Part shown: piece after piece, positions 27,904-36,843 of the stretch
Position numbering within the stretch: the first letter of the stretch is position 1
Layout: the number at the start of each line of letters is the position of its first letter
Source: Rosistilla carotiformis
GTDB lineage: Bacteria; Planctomycetota; Planctomycetia; Pirellulales; Pirellulaceae
Direction of reading: 5' to 3'
NCBI RefSeq assembly: GCF_007753095.1
Contig: NZ_CP036348.1
Span: 1,798,001-1,862,000, forward strand
DNA: 64,000 nucleotides
The notes under the pieces: model-generated
Seen by the model: the letters and a program-made list of their open reading frames with translations, nothing else
Told to the model about the DNA's origin: nothing
Databases searched by the model: none
Made by a program: the position numbers and the translations under genes

Positions 27904-30729
27904 TCAAACTTCGTTGGTCGTTTGCATCCAGGCAGCGGAATCGGTGGAATCGATCGGCAGTGCTGGCGATGTCGGTTCGGTTTCGGGAGCGACCGCCTCT
28001 TCCTGATCGACTTCGAATTCGTAGACGAATCCACCGCGATCATCCCAATCGACAACAACGCGTCGCACCGGCTGGCCTTCGACATTGCGAGACAGCAGTT
28101 CGGCCGAGAGCTCTGGCAAGATGTTCTGCTCGATCACCTGGTCGACCTTTCGCGCCCCGGTGTCGACCGAAACGCATTGCTTCGCCAATTGCAGGATCAA
28201 ACCGTCGGTGAAGACGAGTTCCGCCTTGTGGTGTTCGCGCGTCCGTTGAACGACTTTGTTCAGCTTCAGCGTGGCAATCCGCTGCAATACGTCGGTTTCC
28301 AGTGGGAAATAAGGGAGCACGGTGATCCGGCCCAAGAAGGCAGGCTTAAACGTTTTCAACAACTCTTCGTGCAACGCATCTTTCAATTCCACCAGGCTCG
28401 GTTGACGCCCGTCGCTGCACATCTGAGCGATCAAGTCGGTGCCGGCATTGGTCGTCATGATCACCACGCTGTTCTTGAAATCGATGTCGCGGCCTTGGCC
28501 ATCTTTCATCTGTCCCTTGTCGAAGACTTGGTAGAAGACATCTTGCACGCCGGGGTGCGCCTTTTCCAGTTCGTCCAGCAGAATCACCGAGTAGGGTTTA
28601 CGGCGGACCGCTTCGGTCAACACGCCCCCTTCGCCGTAGCCGACGTATCCGGGAGGCGAACCCATCAGCAGCGAAACCTTATGCTCTTCCTTGAACTCCG
28701 ACATGTTGATCGTCGTCAGTTGTTGGGTGCCGCCGTAAAGCGTGTCGGCCAAGGCCAACGCGGTTTCGGTTTTTCCGACGCCCGAAGTTCCGGCCAACAT
28801 GAAGACGCCGATCGGTTTGTTCGGGTCGCCCAGTCCGGCTCGCGAGGTGCGGATGTGGCGAGCGATCTCATCCAATGCGTGCGATTGGCCGACGACCGAT
28901 TCTTCCAGCCGTTGCTTCAGATTCAGAACCGCCGTCGTTTGATCGGTGCTCATCCGTCCCAGTGGAATGCCGGTCCAAGCGGAGATCGTGCTGGCGACCG
29001 ATTGCGAATCGACGTCGACGTACATCAACGGTTCCTCTCCTTGGGTGTCGTCCAAGTCGGCTTCCAGCCGCGTCAGTTCCGCTTGCAATTCGGTCAACGA
29101 CATTGCAGCCAGTGGCGACGTTTCATCGTTCGATTCGTTTTCGGCAACGCGATCGTCGGGCTTAGCCAACGTGTCGGTTGTCTCAACGTTTTTTCGATGG
29201 ATCTGGTCTTTGATCTGCAAGATCTCTTTGACCGCAAACTTTTCTTGATGCCAGCGGGCTTCGAGCTCCGCCAGTTTAGCTTCGCTTTGTTCCAGTCGAC
29301 CGTTCATCTCCGCCAGTTGATCGGCGTGGTCGGCACCCCAGCTCTGTTCGTCTCGCAGCCGATCGCTGCGTCGGCGGATCCGTTCGCACTGAGCACGAGC
29401 GTCTTCGATGGCGCCGGGGGTACTGTTTTGGCTGATCGCGATCCGTGCACATGCGGTGTCCAGAACGCTGACCGCTTTGTCGGGCAACTGGCGACCGGTG
29501 ATGTATCGGCTGCTGAGCGTGACCGCCGAATCGATCGCATCGTCCAGGATTCGCACGCCGTGATGCTGTTCCAACTTGTTCGCCACGCCACGTAACATCG
29601 CCTTGGCCACGTCCAACGAAGGCTCTTCGACCTTGACGACTTGGAAACGCCGCGTCAACGCCGCGTCTTGTTCGAAGTACTTCTTGTACTCCGACCACGT
29701 CGTCGCGGCGATCGTTCGCAATTCGCCACGGGCAAGGGCTGGTTTCAGCAGGTTCGCAGCATCGCCGCCTCCCGCTTGCGCACCGGCACCGATCAGCGTG
29801 TGGGCTTCGTCGATCATCAAGATGATCGGCGTGGGGCTGGCTTGGATTTCGTTGAGGATCGATTTCAGACGATTCTCGAATTCCCCTTTGACTCCCGCTC
29901 CCGCTTCCAATTGTCCCAGATCCAACGAGCGGATCGTGATGTTCTGCAGCGCTTCGGGAACGTCGCCGTTGACCACTTTCAGGGCAAAGCCTTCGACGAC
30001 GGCGGTTTTTCCGACGCCCGGTTCTCCCGTCAGGATCGGGTTGTTCTGCCGGCGACGCAGCAGGATGTCCATCAATTGTCGGATCTCGGCGTCGCGGCCC
30101 AGGACCGGGTCGATCTTGCCATCGCGGGCTTGCTGCGTGACGTCGGCGGTGTAGCGATCCAGGCTGGGCGTTTTGCTGGGGGCACCGCCAGCGTTGGCTG
30201 GGGCCGAATCGTTGCCGGACTGCATAAACGATGTCGGCAGCGACGCGCGCGCTTCGACGCTTTGGGTGGTCACGACAGGTAACGCGTCGGTGATCGCATC
30301 GGCTGAAATTCCGTCGAGCAACCGGACCAGGGGAGCACCGATTTCGAAGTGCAGCGGGTCGCGAACGATCGCCGCCAACAGATGCCCCGATCGAACTTGG
30401 GGAGCGGCGTATTGAACCGACGCCAACATCCAAGCCGCTTTGATCAATTCGACCGTGGTGTTGCTGAGTGCCGGGGCACGGCCGTTGCCGGTCCGCATCT
30501 TGTCCAACACCCCTTCGGCAACCGATTGGAAACGGGCGATATCGATGTCGAAGTGACGCAGCAACAGTGGCAGGTCGCCATCGGTTTCGTCCAGTAGTTT
30601 CAGCAACCAGTGTTCGATCTCGACGTGGAAATGGGTCCGCGACAAACACAAGCCGGCAGCGGATTCGAGGCAACGGCGAGTGGGATCGTTCAGTTTATTG
30701 ACAAGCGATTTGAGTTGCAGCGATGCCAT
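27904..30729 (-). CDS. tssH: type VI secretion ATPase TssH (ClpV)
   Basis: TssH is the hexameric AAA+ ATPase that disassembles contracted TssB/TssC sheaths. The 941-residue protein has a Clp N-domain (about 1-150), NBD1 with Walker A 'GEPGVGKTAVVEG' and Walker B 'ILMIDEAHTLIGAG', a coiled-coil middle region (about 400-530), and NBD2 with 'GTSGVGKTETALA' and 'VILLDELEKAHPGVQD'. The 'LIGAGAQAGGGDAANLLKPALARGELR' stretch (read in two parts) is ClpB/ClpV-like. The T6SS context separates it from ClpB. It is third in the leftward tssL-tssM-tssH arm; a large antisense frame across it is a shadow. Confidence 0.95.
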   Translation of the reverse strand: MASLQLKSLVNKLNDPTRRCLESAAGLCLSRTHFHVEIEHWLLKLLDETDGDLPLLLRHFDIDIARFQSVAEGVLDKMRTGNGRAPALSNTTVELIKAAWMLASVQYAAPQVRSGHLLAAIVRDPLHFEIGAPLVRLLDGISADAITDALPVVTTQSVEARASLPTSFMQSGNDSAPANAGGAPSKTPSLDRYTADVTQQARDGKIDPVLGRDAEIRQLMDILLRRRQNNPILTGEPGVGKTAVVEGFALKVVNGDVPEALQNITIRSLDLGQLEAGAGVKGEFENRLKSILNEIQASPTPIILMIDEAHTLIGAGAQAGGGDAANLLKPALARGELRTIAATTWSEYKKYFEQDAALTRRFQVVKVEEPSLDVAKAMLRGVANKLEQHHGVRILDDAIDSAVTLSSRYITGRQLPDKAVSVLDTACARIAISQNSTPGAIEDARAQCERIRRRSDRLRDEQSWGADHADQLAEMNGRLEQSEAKLAELEARWHQEKFAVKEILQIKDQIHRKNVETTDTLAKPDDRVAENESNDETSPLAAMSLTELQAELTRLEADLDDTQGEEPLMYVDVDSQSVASTISAWTGIPLGRMSTDQTTAVLNLKQRLEESVVGQSHALDEIARHIRTSRAGLGDPNKPIGVFMLAGTSGVGKTETALALADTLYGGTQQLTTINMSEFKEEHKVSLLMGSPPGYVGYGEGGVLTEAVRRKPYSVILLDELEKAHPGVQDVFYQVFDKGQMKDGQGRDIDFKNSVVIMTTNAGTDLIAQMCSDGRQPSLVELKDALHEELLKTFKPAFLGRITVLPYFPLETDVLQRIATLKLNKVVQRTREHHKAELVFTDGLILQLAKQCVSVDTGARKVDQVIEQNILPELSAELLSRNVEGQPVRRVVVDWDDRGGFVYEFEVDQEEAVAPETEPTSPALPIDSTDSAAWMQTTNEV

Positions 30730-30808
30730 CGTGGATACCGTCTCGTGAAAGGAAGGGTGATGTGAGTGGGAAGTGAATTAAAAAGGGAAGTCGCTCGATC
30801 GCGAGCGA

Positions 30809-32551
30809 TTAGTTTGTCGCGTGCCAGCCCAACAGATAGGCCAGCACAGCACATGTGGTGATCGCGACACTGGCGTAGATCGCCGCCGCGGTTCGGCGTT
30901 GCCAAACGTCGCGTTGGCGACGCTGGGGCAGCCATTGAACTTCGTTTTGAATGTCCAGGATCTGAGGGATCACGCCTTCGGCAAAAGCGTGTTTGGTCGC
31001 TCCCGCAGCTCCCGTCGCGGCGACGAAACATCCGCGAAGACGTACGTTGCCGGCGGTCGCGGCGATCGATCGACGCAGCAGACGGGACATCCCGTCGCGG
31101 CGTTGACGCATCGTGTCGACAACGCGATGGATGGCGTGATTTCCCTGTCGCAAGATCCGATCTTGGGCGGCGTCTTGCAGGTTGCGAGTCATCAAACGGT
31201 AGGCCAACGGTGGGAACAGTTCATCGCAGATCCAACGGACTGCTTGATCGATGCCCGCCGGACCGGCGTCCGGTTCGCTGACAGGCGGTGCGGGCAGGAT
31301 CGCCCCCAGGCGACGATGACGCTGCGTTTCGGGGAACCGGTCCAGCAATGCCTGGCCTCCTTCGCAGAGTTCCAGGTCGCAGAAGATCACTTGGGCCGAG
31401 ACCGAAGACTGCGTGGCCGTGGCGATCGTGTTTAGGTCGCGTTCGATCCGCATCCCGACGTGGTCGGCGGTTTCGATGCAGTCGGCGGCATCCAGTGGCA
31501 GCATCAGAACGACGCCATTGATCGGGCAGAACGGTTGGCGAATTTCGGCGATCTCGCGGCACAGGCCATCCAAACGGTCCAGCAGTTCCAACGCTTCGGA
31601 TTGTTCCAATCGCATCATCGGCAACTTGGCGGTCCGCGGTTGCAGGATGGTTGCCGGTCGAACGGTCGCCACCGCTTCTTCAGTCGTTAACGTTTCGATC
31701 TGCGCGAAGGTATCGTGCATCCGATTGACGGTTGGGTCCACGGAGGCAGCGGTGGTTGGAAGAGTCGCCGTGGCGGCCAACGCTCCGGTATCCGAAGCGG
31801 TTGAAAACGATGGCTTCGCCGCAGCGGGGGCGGTGGCTGAAAAGCTTGGCGATTGCGGTGGGGTGTTTGCTCCATCGCCCGCCTGCCACACGTGTGCAGG
31901 TCCGCGGTGGATGCTTGTTGGGCCTTCGCTGCCCATCGTTTCCAGGTACTTTTGTCGCGCGGCGGCGGCGCGGCGGGTGAAATTTCCAGTCAGCGAAGCT
32001 TCGCGACAGCAGACGTAGATCGCATCGCGGTTGCCACAAACTTGGATCGGTTGATCGGCTTCTTCGGCACTCGGCAGCACGACCAGGTCGGTGTGACTGG
32101 CGGAGAAAAAGTCGCGGACACCACCGGCGGGACTTCCTAACACCAGATACAACGGTGTGCGAGCGACATCGATTCCGGCAGCGGTGAAGCGATGCAAACT
32201 CTCCTGCCAAGCGGAATGGATCCCACCGCTGAGCGGCTTTTCGGCGGGCATTCGCAACGTGTGTGCGACAAACCAGGCCGACCAGGCGATCGCGTACAAC
32301 AGACATCCGACCAATGGCAGCCAGGTAAGGCGAACCATCGGCAGCGACGACCGGACCAACGCGTCCAACTGCATCGTGTATTGAATGTATCCCAGTCCGG
32401 CGATGCCCAGCAGGACGGCGACCACGTGTATCGCGATCACGCCCCATCGCTGCCACCGGTCGCTGGCATGCCCAATGGCAACCATCGGGGCAAATGCAAT
32501 CAAGGCGATCCGCGCAATCTGTCGGAGTGAGGCTTTGAGTAGTGCAATCAT
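30809..32551 (-). CDS. tssM: short TssM/IcmF-like T6SS membrane protein with degenerate GTPase domain
   Basis: The ATG at 32551 is used because it clears the upstream tssL gene by 41 bp, whereas the longer frame (to 32659) overlaps it. Two membrane segments occur in the first 120 residues ('VIAIHVVAVLLGIAGLGYI' and 'LPLVGCLLYAIAWSAWFVA'), followed by a TssM-type GTPase region starting 'PLYLVLGSPAGGVRDFF'. The P-loop Gly-Lys-Thr is lost. 'PINGVVLMLPLDAADCI' matches the 'RPINGVIVA' block. One more membrane segment lies at the C-terminus ('AAIYASVAITTCAVLAYLLGW'). The protein is about 580 residues against more than 1000 usually; the periplasmic IcmF-related half is missing. Confidence 0.75.
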   Translation of the reverse strand: MIALLKASLRQIARIALIAFAPMVAIGHASDRWQRWGVIAIHVVAVLLGIAGLGYIQYTMQLDALVRSSLPMVRLTWLPLVGCLLYAIAWSAWFVAHTLRMPAEKPLSGGIHSAWQESLHRFTAAGIDVARTPLYLVLGSPAGGVRDFFSASHTDLVVLPSAEEADQPIQVCGNRDAIYVCCREASLTGNFTRRAAAARQKYLETMGSEGPTSIHRGPAHVWQAGDGANTPPQSPSFSATAPAAAKPSFSTASDTGALAATATLPTTAASVDPTVNRMHDTFAQIETLTTEEAVATVRPATILQPRTAKLPMMRLEQSEALELLDRLDGLCREIAEIRQPFCPINGVVLMLPLDAADCIETADHVGMRIERDLNTIATATQSSVSAQVIFCDLELCEGGQALLDRFPETQRHRRLGAILPAPPVSEPDAGPAGIDQAVRWICDELFPPLAYRLMTRNLQDAAQDRILRQGNHAIHRVVDTMRQRRDGMSRLLRRSIAATAGNVRLRGCFVAATGAAGATKHAFAEGVIPQILDIQNEVQWLPQRRQRDVWQRRTAAAIYASVAITTCAVLAYLLGWHATN

Positions 32552-32592
32552 TATAAAGAGGGGGCTGGCGGAGGTGGCGGTGTGTGGTTGCG

Positions 32593-33225
32593 TTAACGGT
32601 TCCAAGCCGAAACGGCGAGGTAGGACATCACGGGCAACAGGACGACGGCGGAGGTCCAACCGATGTAGCCCGCCCGTTGCAGAGCCGCGGCGCCGGTTAA
32701 TGGAGGTGCGTCGGTTGCAGGGGCCAAATCGTTGGCGAAGGGAAGCTTCAATTCGGGTACCAGGCCCAGGCCGAGCCGCGTTTGATGCATCCAGGCAGAT
32801 AACTGTTCCGGATTACTGCGGTGTTGGCCGGTGAAACCGAGGCTGACGCAGAGATAAAAGACGGCCAGGTCTTCGCCACGACCAAGCGTTTCGGCCAATT
32901 GCGCCTGACGCCAGAACATCCAAGCTCGATCGTTGCTGCCGAACAGCTCGCCTTCGATCTTGTTTTCGTTCCAGATCCGACCGGCGGTTGGATCCTCGGT
33001 CATCATCTCATCGATCCAGCAGGCCAACGGATAACCGAGGCCCAGGTAATCGCTGCTGGTGCTGTGCCCGGCGGCGAGTTCGGCGTTGCGAATCCTCGAC
33101 AGCAGCTCTTTTAATTCGCTGCGGCCGCTGGAAAAGCGTTCGGTCTGTCCGGCGGCCAACGCCTCGCGCAATTGCCAGGTTATAGAGAGCACCGGATCGA
33201 CTAGCTGGGCGGTTTCAGGTCGCAT
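32593..33225 (-). CDS. tssL: T6SS inner-membrane protein TssL (DotU family)
   Basis: TssL anchors the T6SS baseplate to the inner membrane together with TssM. The 210-residue protein shows the DotU core: 'PLACWIDEMM', 'WNENKIEGELFGSNDRAWMFW' (cut) and 'AVFYLCVSLGFTGQHR', followed by a single C-terminal membrane helix ('GWTSAVVLLPVMSYLAVSAW') that places the bulk in the cytoplasm. Length and topology are those of the short TssL without a peptidoglycan-binding OmpA domain. It is the first gene of the leftward arm; its start faces tssA across a 287-bp divergent promoter region. Confidence 0.9.
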   Translation of the reverse strand: MRPETAQLVDPVLSITWQLREALAAGQTERFSSGRSELKELLSRIRNAELAAGHSTSSDYLGLGYPLACWIDEMMTEDPTAGRIWNENKIEGELFGSNDRAWMFWRQAQLAETLGRGEDLAVFYLCVSLGFTGQHRSNPEQLSAWMHQTRLGLGLVPELKLPFANDLAPATDAPPLTGAAALQRAGYIGWTSAVVLLPVMSYLAVSAWNR

Positions 33226-33331
33226 GAGTTTTAGATTTTTTGTCTACGGTTTCAGAAGCGGGTTCCGTGCTTCGAAAGCTAGGTCACGACCGGGGGGAAA
33301 GGTGTGAAGTGCCAACGAATTTGCGGCAAAT

Positions 33332-33355
33332 GTATGTAGTTAGCCAACTACATAC
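33332..33355. promoter_or_regulatory. perfect palindrome in the divergent tssL-tssA promoter region
   Basis: GTATGTAGTT (33332-33341) and AACTACATAC (33346-33355) are perfect inverted copies around a 4-base AGCC centre. The palindrome sits 107 bp from the tssL start and about 158 bp from the tssA start, in AT-richer DNA than its surroundings, and is preceded by a smaller ATTTG-CGG-CAAAT palindrome. It looks like a dimeric-regulator operator controlling both T6SS arms; a hairpin in the tssA leader is the alternative. Confidence 0.5.
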
Positions 33356-33512
33356 CGTGCCCGTGGAATGCTGGGTATGCGGAAATCCGAACGATTTGGG
33401 AAATGCAAATCTTTCTTTTTGCGTCGCCAACTTTTGTGGTCTAGCTTTCTCCGGACATCGCGGCCAACTGCTGCGACGCCAATCCAAATCACACTTTTTG
33501 ATTGAAGCAGCG

Positions 33513-34592
33513 ATGCAAGTAACATCCCCCGCCACCTTCGACATCGACGCCCTGTTACAGGCGATCGATGGCGACCGACCCAGCGGAGATGGACGTGCTT
33601 ATGCTCGTGGCTTGCGAGCCGAACTGGCCGAATTGCGAAACCCGCCTCGCTCGGCAAACCCCGACGACCAAGACACCGACGGTGGTCCCGACTGCGTCGA
33701 TTGGATGGCGATCACGATGGTCGCGACCGAAGCGTTGTGCGAGAAGACGAAAGACCTTCGCATCGCATGTCATCTAACCGAAGCCGCGATGCAACACTGG
33801 GGCATCGCCGGACTTCGCGACGGTCTGATCTTGATGCGACGGATGGTCGAACAATTTTGGGACACGTTGGCACCGGAACTGGATCCCGACGATCCCGACG
33901 CCCGCTGTTCACCCTTGGAAAATCTGTTGGACGACCCCAATCGCGGGCCACGGATGCCAAGCGTTCTGCGGTCGCTGCCAATTCTCAATGCAGGCGTTCA
34001 TAAATTCAGTCTGATGACTGCGACGCGGAAGAGCGAAGATCTAACGAGTGCGGAAATCGCCACCGCAATCCGCCAAGTAACGGTCCAGGATGCCTGCCAG
34101 GTGTCGGAAGAGGTCGATGGCGCGATCGCCGAACTGGAATCCTTCCATCAGGTGCTTGTCGATCGGATGGGGGAGTACGCTCCATCGTTTGTCCATCTGG
34201 AAGAATCGTTAAACGTCATTCGCCAATGGCTCGACAGCGTTCTAAAACCACAATTTGAATCGCGCGACATCGTCGATGCCGAGGAGGCAGTCATGCCGCA
34301 ACCCAAAACACCCACGCTAACCGACACGAGCGATTCGACGGCAATCGTCGCAACCACGCAACAACTGCGTGCCCAAACCTACCAACAACTGACCGAAGCG
34401 GCTGCCATCCTGCGGCAGATCGAACCGCACAGCCCGATTCCTTTTATGGTGCAACGCGCCGCCCGCTTGGGTCAGCTGCCGTTCCCGGAATTGATGGCTC
34501 AATTGGTCAACGAAGAATCGACACTGGAGATGTTTCACCGTGAATTAGGCTTGTCCGCCGACGGTGATCAGGCGTCAGGGATTGACGAATAG
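33513..34592 (+). CDS. tssA: T6SS baseplate/sheath-capping protein TssA (ImpA N-terminal domain)
   Basis: The ATG at 33513 starts an ImpA-type N-terminal domain directly (MQVTSPATFDIDALLQAID...PSGDGRAY), so the longer upstream frame from 33240 is not used. Family blocks include 'VATEALCEKTKDLRIACHLTEAAM' (cut), 'GLRDGLILMRRMVEQFWDTLAPELD' (cut) and 'RCSPLENLL'. The C-terminal 'PHSPIPFMVQRAARLGQLPFPELM' stretch (cut) is the usual TssA C-terminal signature. TssA proteins prime sheath polymerisation and cap the distal end. It begins the rightward arm, 78 bp before tssB. Confidence 0.92.
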   Translation: MQVTSPATFDIDALLQAIDGDRPSGDGRAYARGLRAELAELRNPPRSANPDDQDTDGGPDCVDWMAITMVATEALCEKTKDLRIACHLTEAAMQHWGIAGLRDGLILMRRMVEQFWDTLAPELDPDDPDARCSPLENLLDDPNRGPRMPSVLRSLPILNAGVHKFSLMTATRKSEDLTSAEIATAIRQVTVQDACQVSEEVDGAIAELESFHQVLVDRMGEYAPSFVHLEESLNVIRQWLDSVLKPQFESRDIVDAEEAVMPQPKTPTLTDTSDSTAIVATTQQLRAQTYQQLTEAAAILRQIEPHSPIPFMVQRAARLGQLPFPELMAQLVNEESTLEMFHRELGLSADGDQASGIDE

Positions 34593-34669
34593 AGTTCCGA
34601 TCCATGTCCACCACGACGAGGTTTGTGGGGACATTCATTTAACCTAGCTTTCTCAATTGGGGGCATTCG

Positions 34670-35179
34670 ATGAGCGATAGTCGACAACACACACTGGACC
34701 GAGTCCGACGACCACGTGTCCAAGTGACCTACGACGTGGACACCGGCGGGGCGTTGGAATCTAAGGAACTGCCGTTGGTCGTCGGCGTGATGGCCGATCT
34801 TTCGGGCCAACCCGAAGTTGCCAATGCTCCTTTGAAGGAACGCAAGTTTGTTCCAATCGACCGCGACAACTTCGACGACGTTTTGGCCAAGAGCAACGCT
34901 CGCGTCGCAGCTCGCGTCGACAACAAATTGACCGATGACAACTCGCAATTGTCGGTCGCACTGAACTTCCGTTCGCTGGAAGACTTCGAACCCGAACAGG
35001 TCGCTCGCCAAGTTCCTGTTCTGCGTGAATTGCTCGACATGCGAACTCAACTGTCGAACTTGCTGGGCAAGCTCGAAGGCAACGACAAGCTGGAAGAACT
35101 GCTGAGCGAAGTGCTGGAAAACAGCGAAGCCGCTAAGAGCTTGCAAAGTGAACTCAACAGCGACACGCCTGCTGAGTAG
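34670..35179 (+). CDS. tssB: T6SS contractile sheath small subunit TssB (VipA)
   Basis: The protein matches TssB throughout: 'RVQVTYDVDTGGALESKELP' with the N-terminal strand, 'LVVGVMADLSGQ', 'RKFVPIDRDNFDDVL', 'LNFRSLEDFEPEQVARQVP' and 'LLDMRTQLSNLLGKLEGND'. The 169-residue length is normal. TssB pairs with TssC to form the contractile sheath around the Hcp tube. A GGGGG-containing Shine-Dalgarno-like stretch precedes the ATG. It is followed by tssC after 62 bp. Confidence 0.97.
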   Translation: MSDSRQHTLDRVRRPRVQVTYDVDTGGALESKELPLVVGVMADLSGQPEVANAPLKERKFVPIDRDNFDDVLAKSNARVAARVDNKLTDDNSQLSVALNFRSLEDFEPEQVARQVPVLRELLDMRTQLSNLLGKLEGNDKLEELLSEVLENSEAAKSLQSELNSDTPAE

Positions 35180-35241
35180 TCCCGCATTGATCCGTTATTC
35201 ACTCAAAAAATACATAACCAACACGTTATCGGAGCATTCCT

Positions 35242-36714
35242 ATGAGCAGCCTGCAAACTGAATCCGAAGGCGGCGCAGCCGTAGCGGAACTGTCGCTGAT
35301 GGACCAAATTTTGGACCAAACACGCGCCCTGGACGACAGCGAACGTTCGCGCAACCAAACTTACATCGAACAATTTGTTAGCAAAGTTGTCGAAGGCAAC
35401 GCGACCATCGACAAAGATGTTGTCACCAACATCACCAGCTGGATCGCTGAGATCGATCACAAGCTGTCGGTCCAACTGGCCGAAGTCATGCACTGCGACG
35501 AATTCCAACAATTGGAAGGCACTTGGCGCGGTCTGCATTACCTGACGCAAAATTCGGAAACCGGCACCGGTCTGAAGATCCGCGTCATGAACGTCAAGAA
35601 GGCGGAATTGCAGAAGGATCTGGAAAAGGCCGTTGAATTCGACCAAAGCACGATGTTCCGCAAGTGCTACGAAGAAGAATACGGTCAACTGGGCGGCGAG
35701 CCTTACGGCATGCTGGTCGGCGATTACCACTTCGGCCGCACCGCCGACGACGTCAACCTGCTGCGTTTGATCAGCAACGTTGCCGCTGCCGGACACGCGC
35801 CATTTGTCGCTGCTGCCGATCCAAACATGTTCAACATGGACAGCTTCACCGACCTCAGCGGACCTCGCGATCTGGCGAAGATCTTCCAAGGGGCTGACTA
35901 CGCTCCATGGCGAAGCTTCCGCGAAAGCGAAGACAGCCGTTACGTCGCGTTGACGATGCCAAACGTTCTGGGCCGTCTGCCTTACGGTGGCGACTTTAAG
36001 AAGGTCGAATCGTTCGACTTCAACGAACACGTCGATGGCACCGATCACGGCCAATACCTGTGGATGAGCTCCGCATGGGCTTACGCAACACGCGTTACCG
36101 ATGCGTTTGCCAAGCACGGTTGGTTCGCTCAAACCCGCGGTGTCGAAGGTGGTGGCAAGGTCGAGAACCTGCCCGTCCACACCTTCCCAACCGACGATGG
36201 CGACGTGGCGATGAAGTGCCCAACCGAAATCGCGATCACCGACCGCCGCGAATTCGAACTGTCGAACCTTGGCTTCCTGCCACTGTTGCACGCCAAGAAC
36301 ACCGACTTCGCAGCCTTCTTGGGAGCTCAAAGCTGCCAAAAGCCAAAGACCTACTTCGAAGAAGACGCCAACGCCAACGCGGAACTGTCGTCGAAGATCA
36401 ACTACCTGATGTGCGTCAGCCGATTCGCTCACTACCTGAAGGTCATGGCTCGCGACAAGATCGGTTCGTCGATGGAACGCGCCGAATGCCAAGAGTGGTT
36501 GAACGATTGGATCAGCAACTACGTCTGCGATCCAAGCACCGCTGGCGAAGAGACCAAGGCAGAGCGTCCGTTGAGCGAAGCTCGCGTCGAAGTCGCTGAG
36601 ATCCCTGGCCGTCCAGGCTGGTACGAAGCGATCGCTTACCTGCGTCCGCACTTCCAAATGGAAACCCTGGGTGCTTCGATGCGTTTGGTCGCCGAAGTTC
36701 CTAAGCAAGGCTAA
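35242..36714 (+). CDS. tssC: T6SS contractile sheath large subunit TssC (VipB)
   Basis: The 490-residue TssC shows all family blocks: 'LDQILDQTRALDD', 'EGTWRGLHYLTQNSETG', 'EEEYGQLGGEPYGMLVGDY', 'PFVAAADPNMFNMDSF', 'RFAHYLKVMARDKIGSSM' and the C-terminal 'RPGWYEAIAYLRPHFQME'. TssC carries the region recognised by the recycling ATPase TssH. A GGAG Shine-Dalgarno precedes the ATG. A 501-codon antisense frame over this gene results from codon bias and is not a gene. Two strong hairpins follow before hcp. Confidence 0.97.
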   Translation: MSSLQTESEGGAAVAELSLMDQILDQTRALDDSERSRNQTYIEQFVSKVVEGNATIDKDVVTNITSWIAEIDHKLSVQLAEVMHCDEFQQLEGTWRGLHYLTQNSETGTGLKIRVMNVKKAELQKDLEKAVEFDQSTMFRKCYEEEYGQLGGEPYGMLVGDYHFGRTADDVNLLRLISNVAAAGHAPFVAAADPNMFNMDSFTDLSGPRDLAKIFQGADYAPWRSFRESEDSRYVALTMPNVLGRLPYGGDFKKVESFDFNEHVDGTDHGQYLWMSSAWAYATRVTDAFAKHGWFAQTRGVEGGGKVENLPVHTFPTDDGDVAMKCPTEIAITDRREFELSNLGFLPLLHAKNTDFAAFLGAQSCQKPKTYFEEDANANAELSSKINYLMCVSRFAHYLKVMARDKIGSSMERAECQEWLNDWISNYVCDPSTAGEETKAERPLSEARVEVAEIPGRPGWYEAIAYLRPHFQMETLGASMRLVAEVPKQG

Positions 36715-36734
36715 GACCTTGATCGGTCGCGCGG

Positions 36735-36785
36735 CCCGATTTCGATCGGGTCGCCATGACGCGTCGCAGTCCGCGCACTGCGACG
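36735..36785 (+). promoter_or_regulatory. paired hairpins between tssC and hcp
   Basis: CCCGAT-TTCG-ATCGGG (36735-36750) is followed by CGTCGCAGT-CCGCGC-ACTGCGACG (36762-36770/36777-36785), both perfect stems. They occupy the 129-bp tssC-hcp gap. Neither has a U-tract. They could partly terminate, or mark a processing or stabilising site that lets hcp be expressed at a different level from the sheath genes. Confidence 0.5.
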
Positions 36786-36843
36786 TTGATTGCTCGAAAA
36801 CAATTTCAATTTAAAAACATCCCGACATATAAGGATCTGAATC

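Noticed and set aside
27886-29595. 569-codon plus-strand frame opposite tssH
   Set aside because: Antisense shadow of a well-supported ClpV gene.
27904-30729. tssH as a housekeeping ClpB disaggregase
   Set aside because: It is embedded in a T6SS arm directly after tssL and tssM, which favours ClpV; ClpB is usually unlinked to such genes.
35203-36708. 501-codon minus-strand frame opposite tssC
   Set aside because: Antisense shadow caused by the strong codon bias of tssC; the translation has no recognisable domain.
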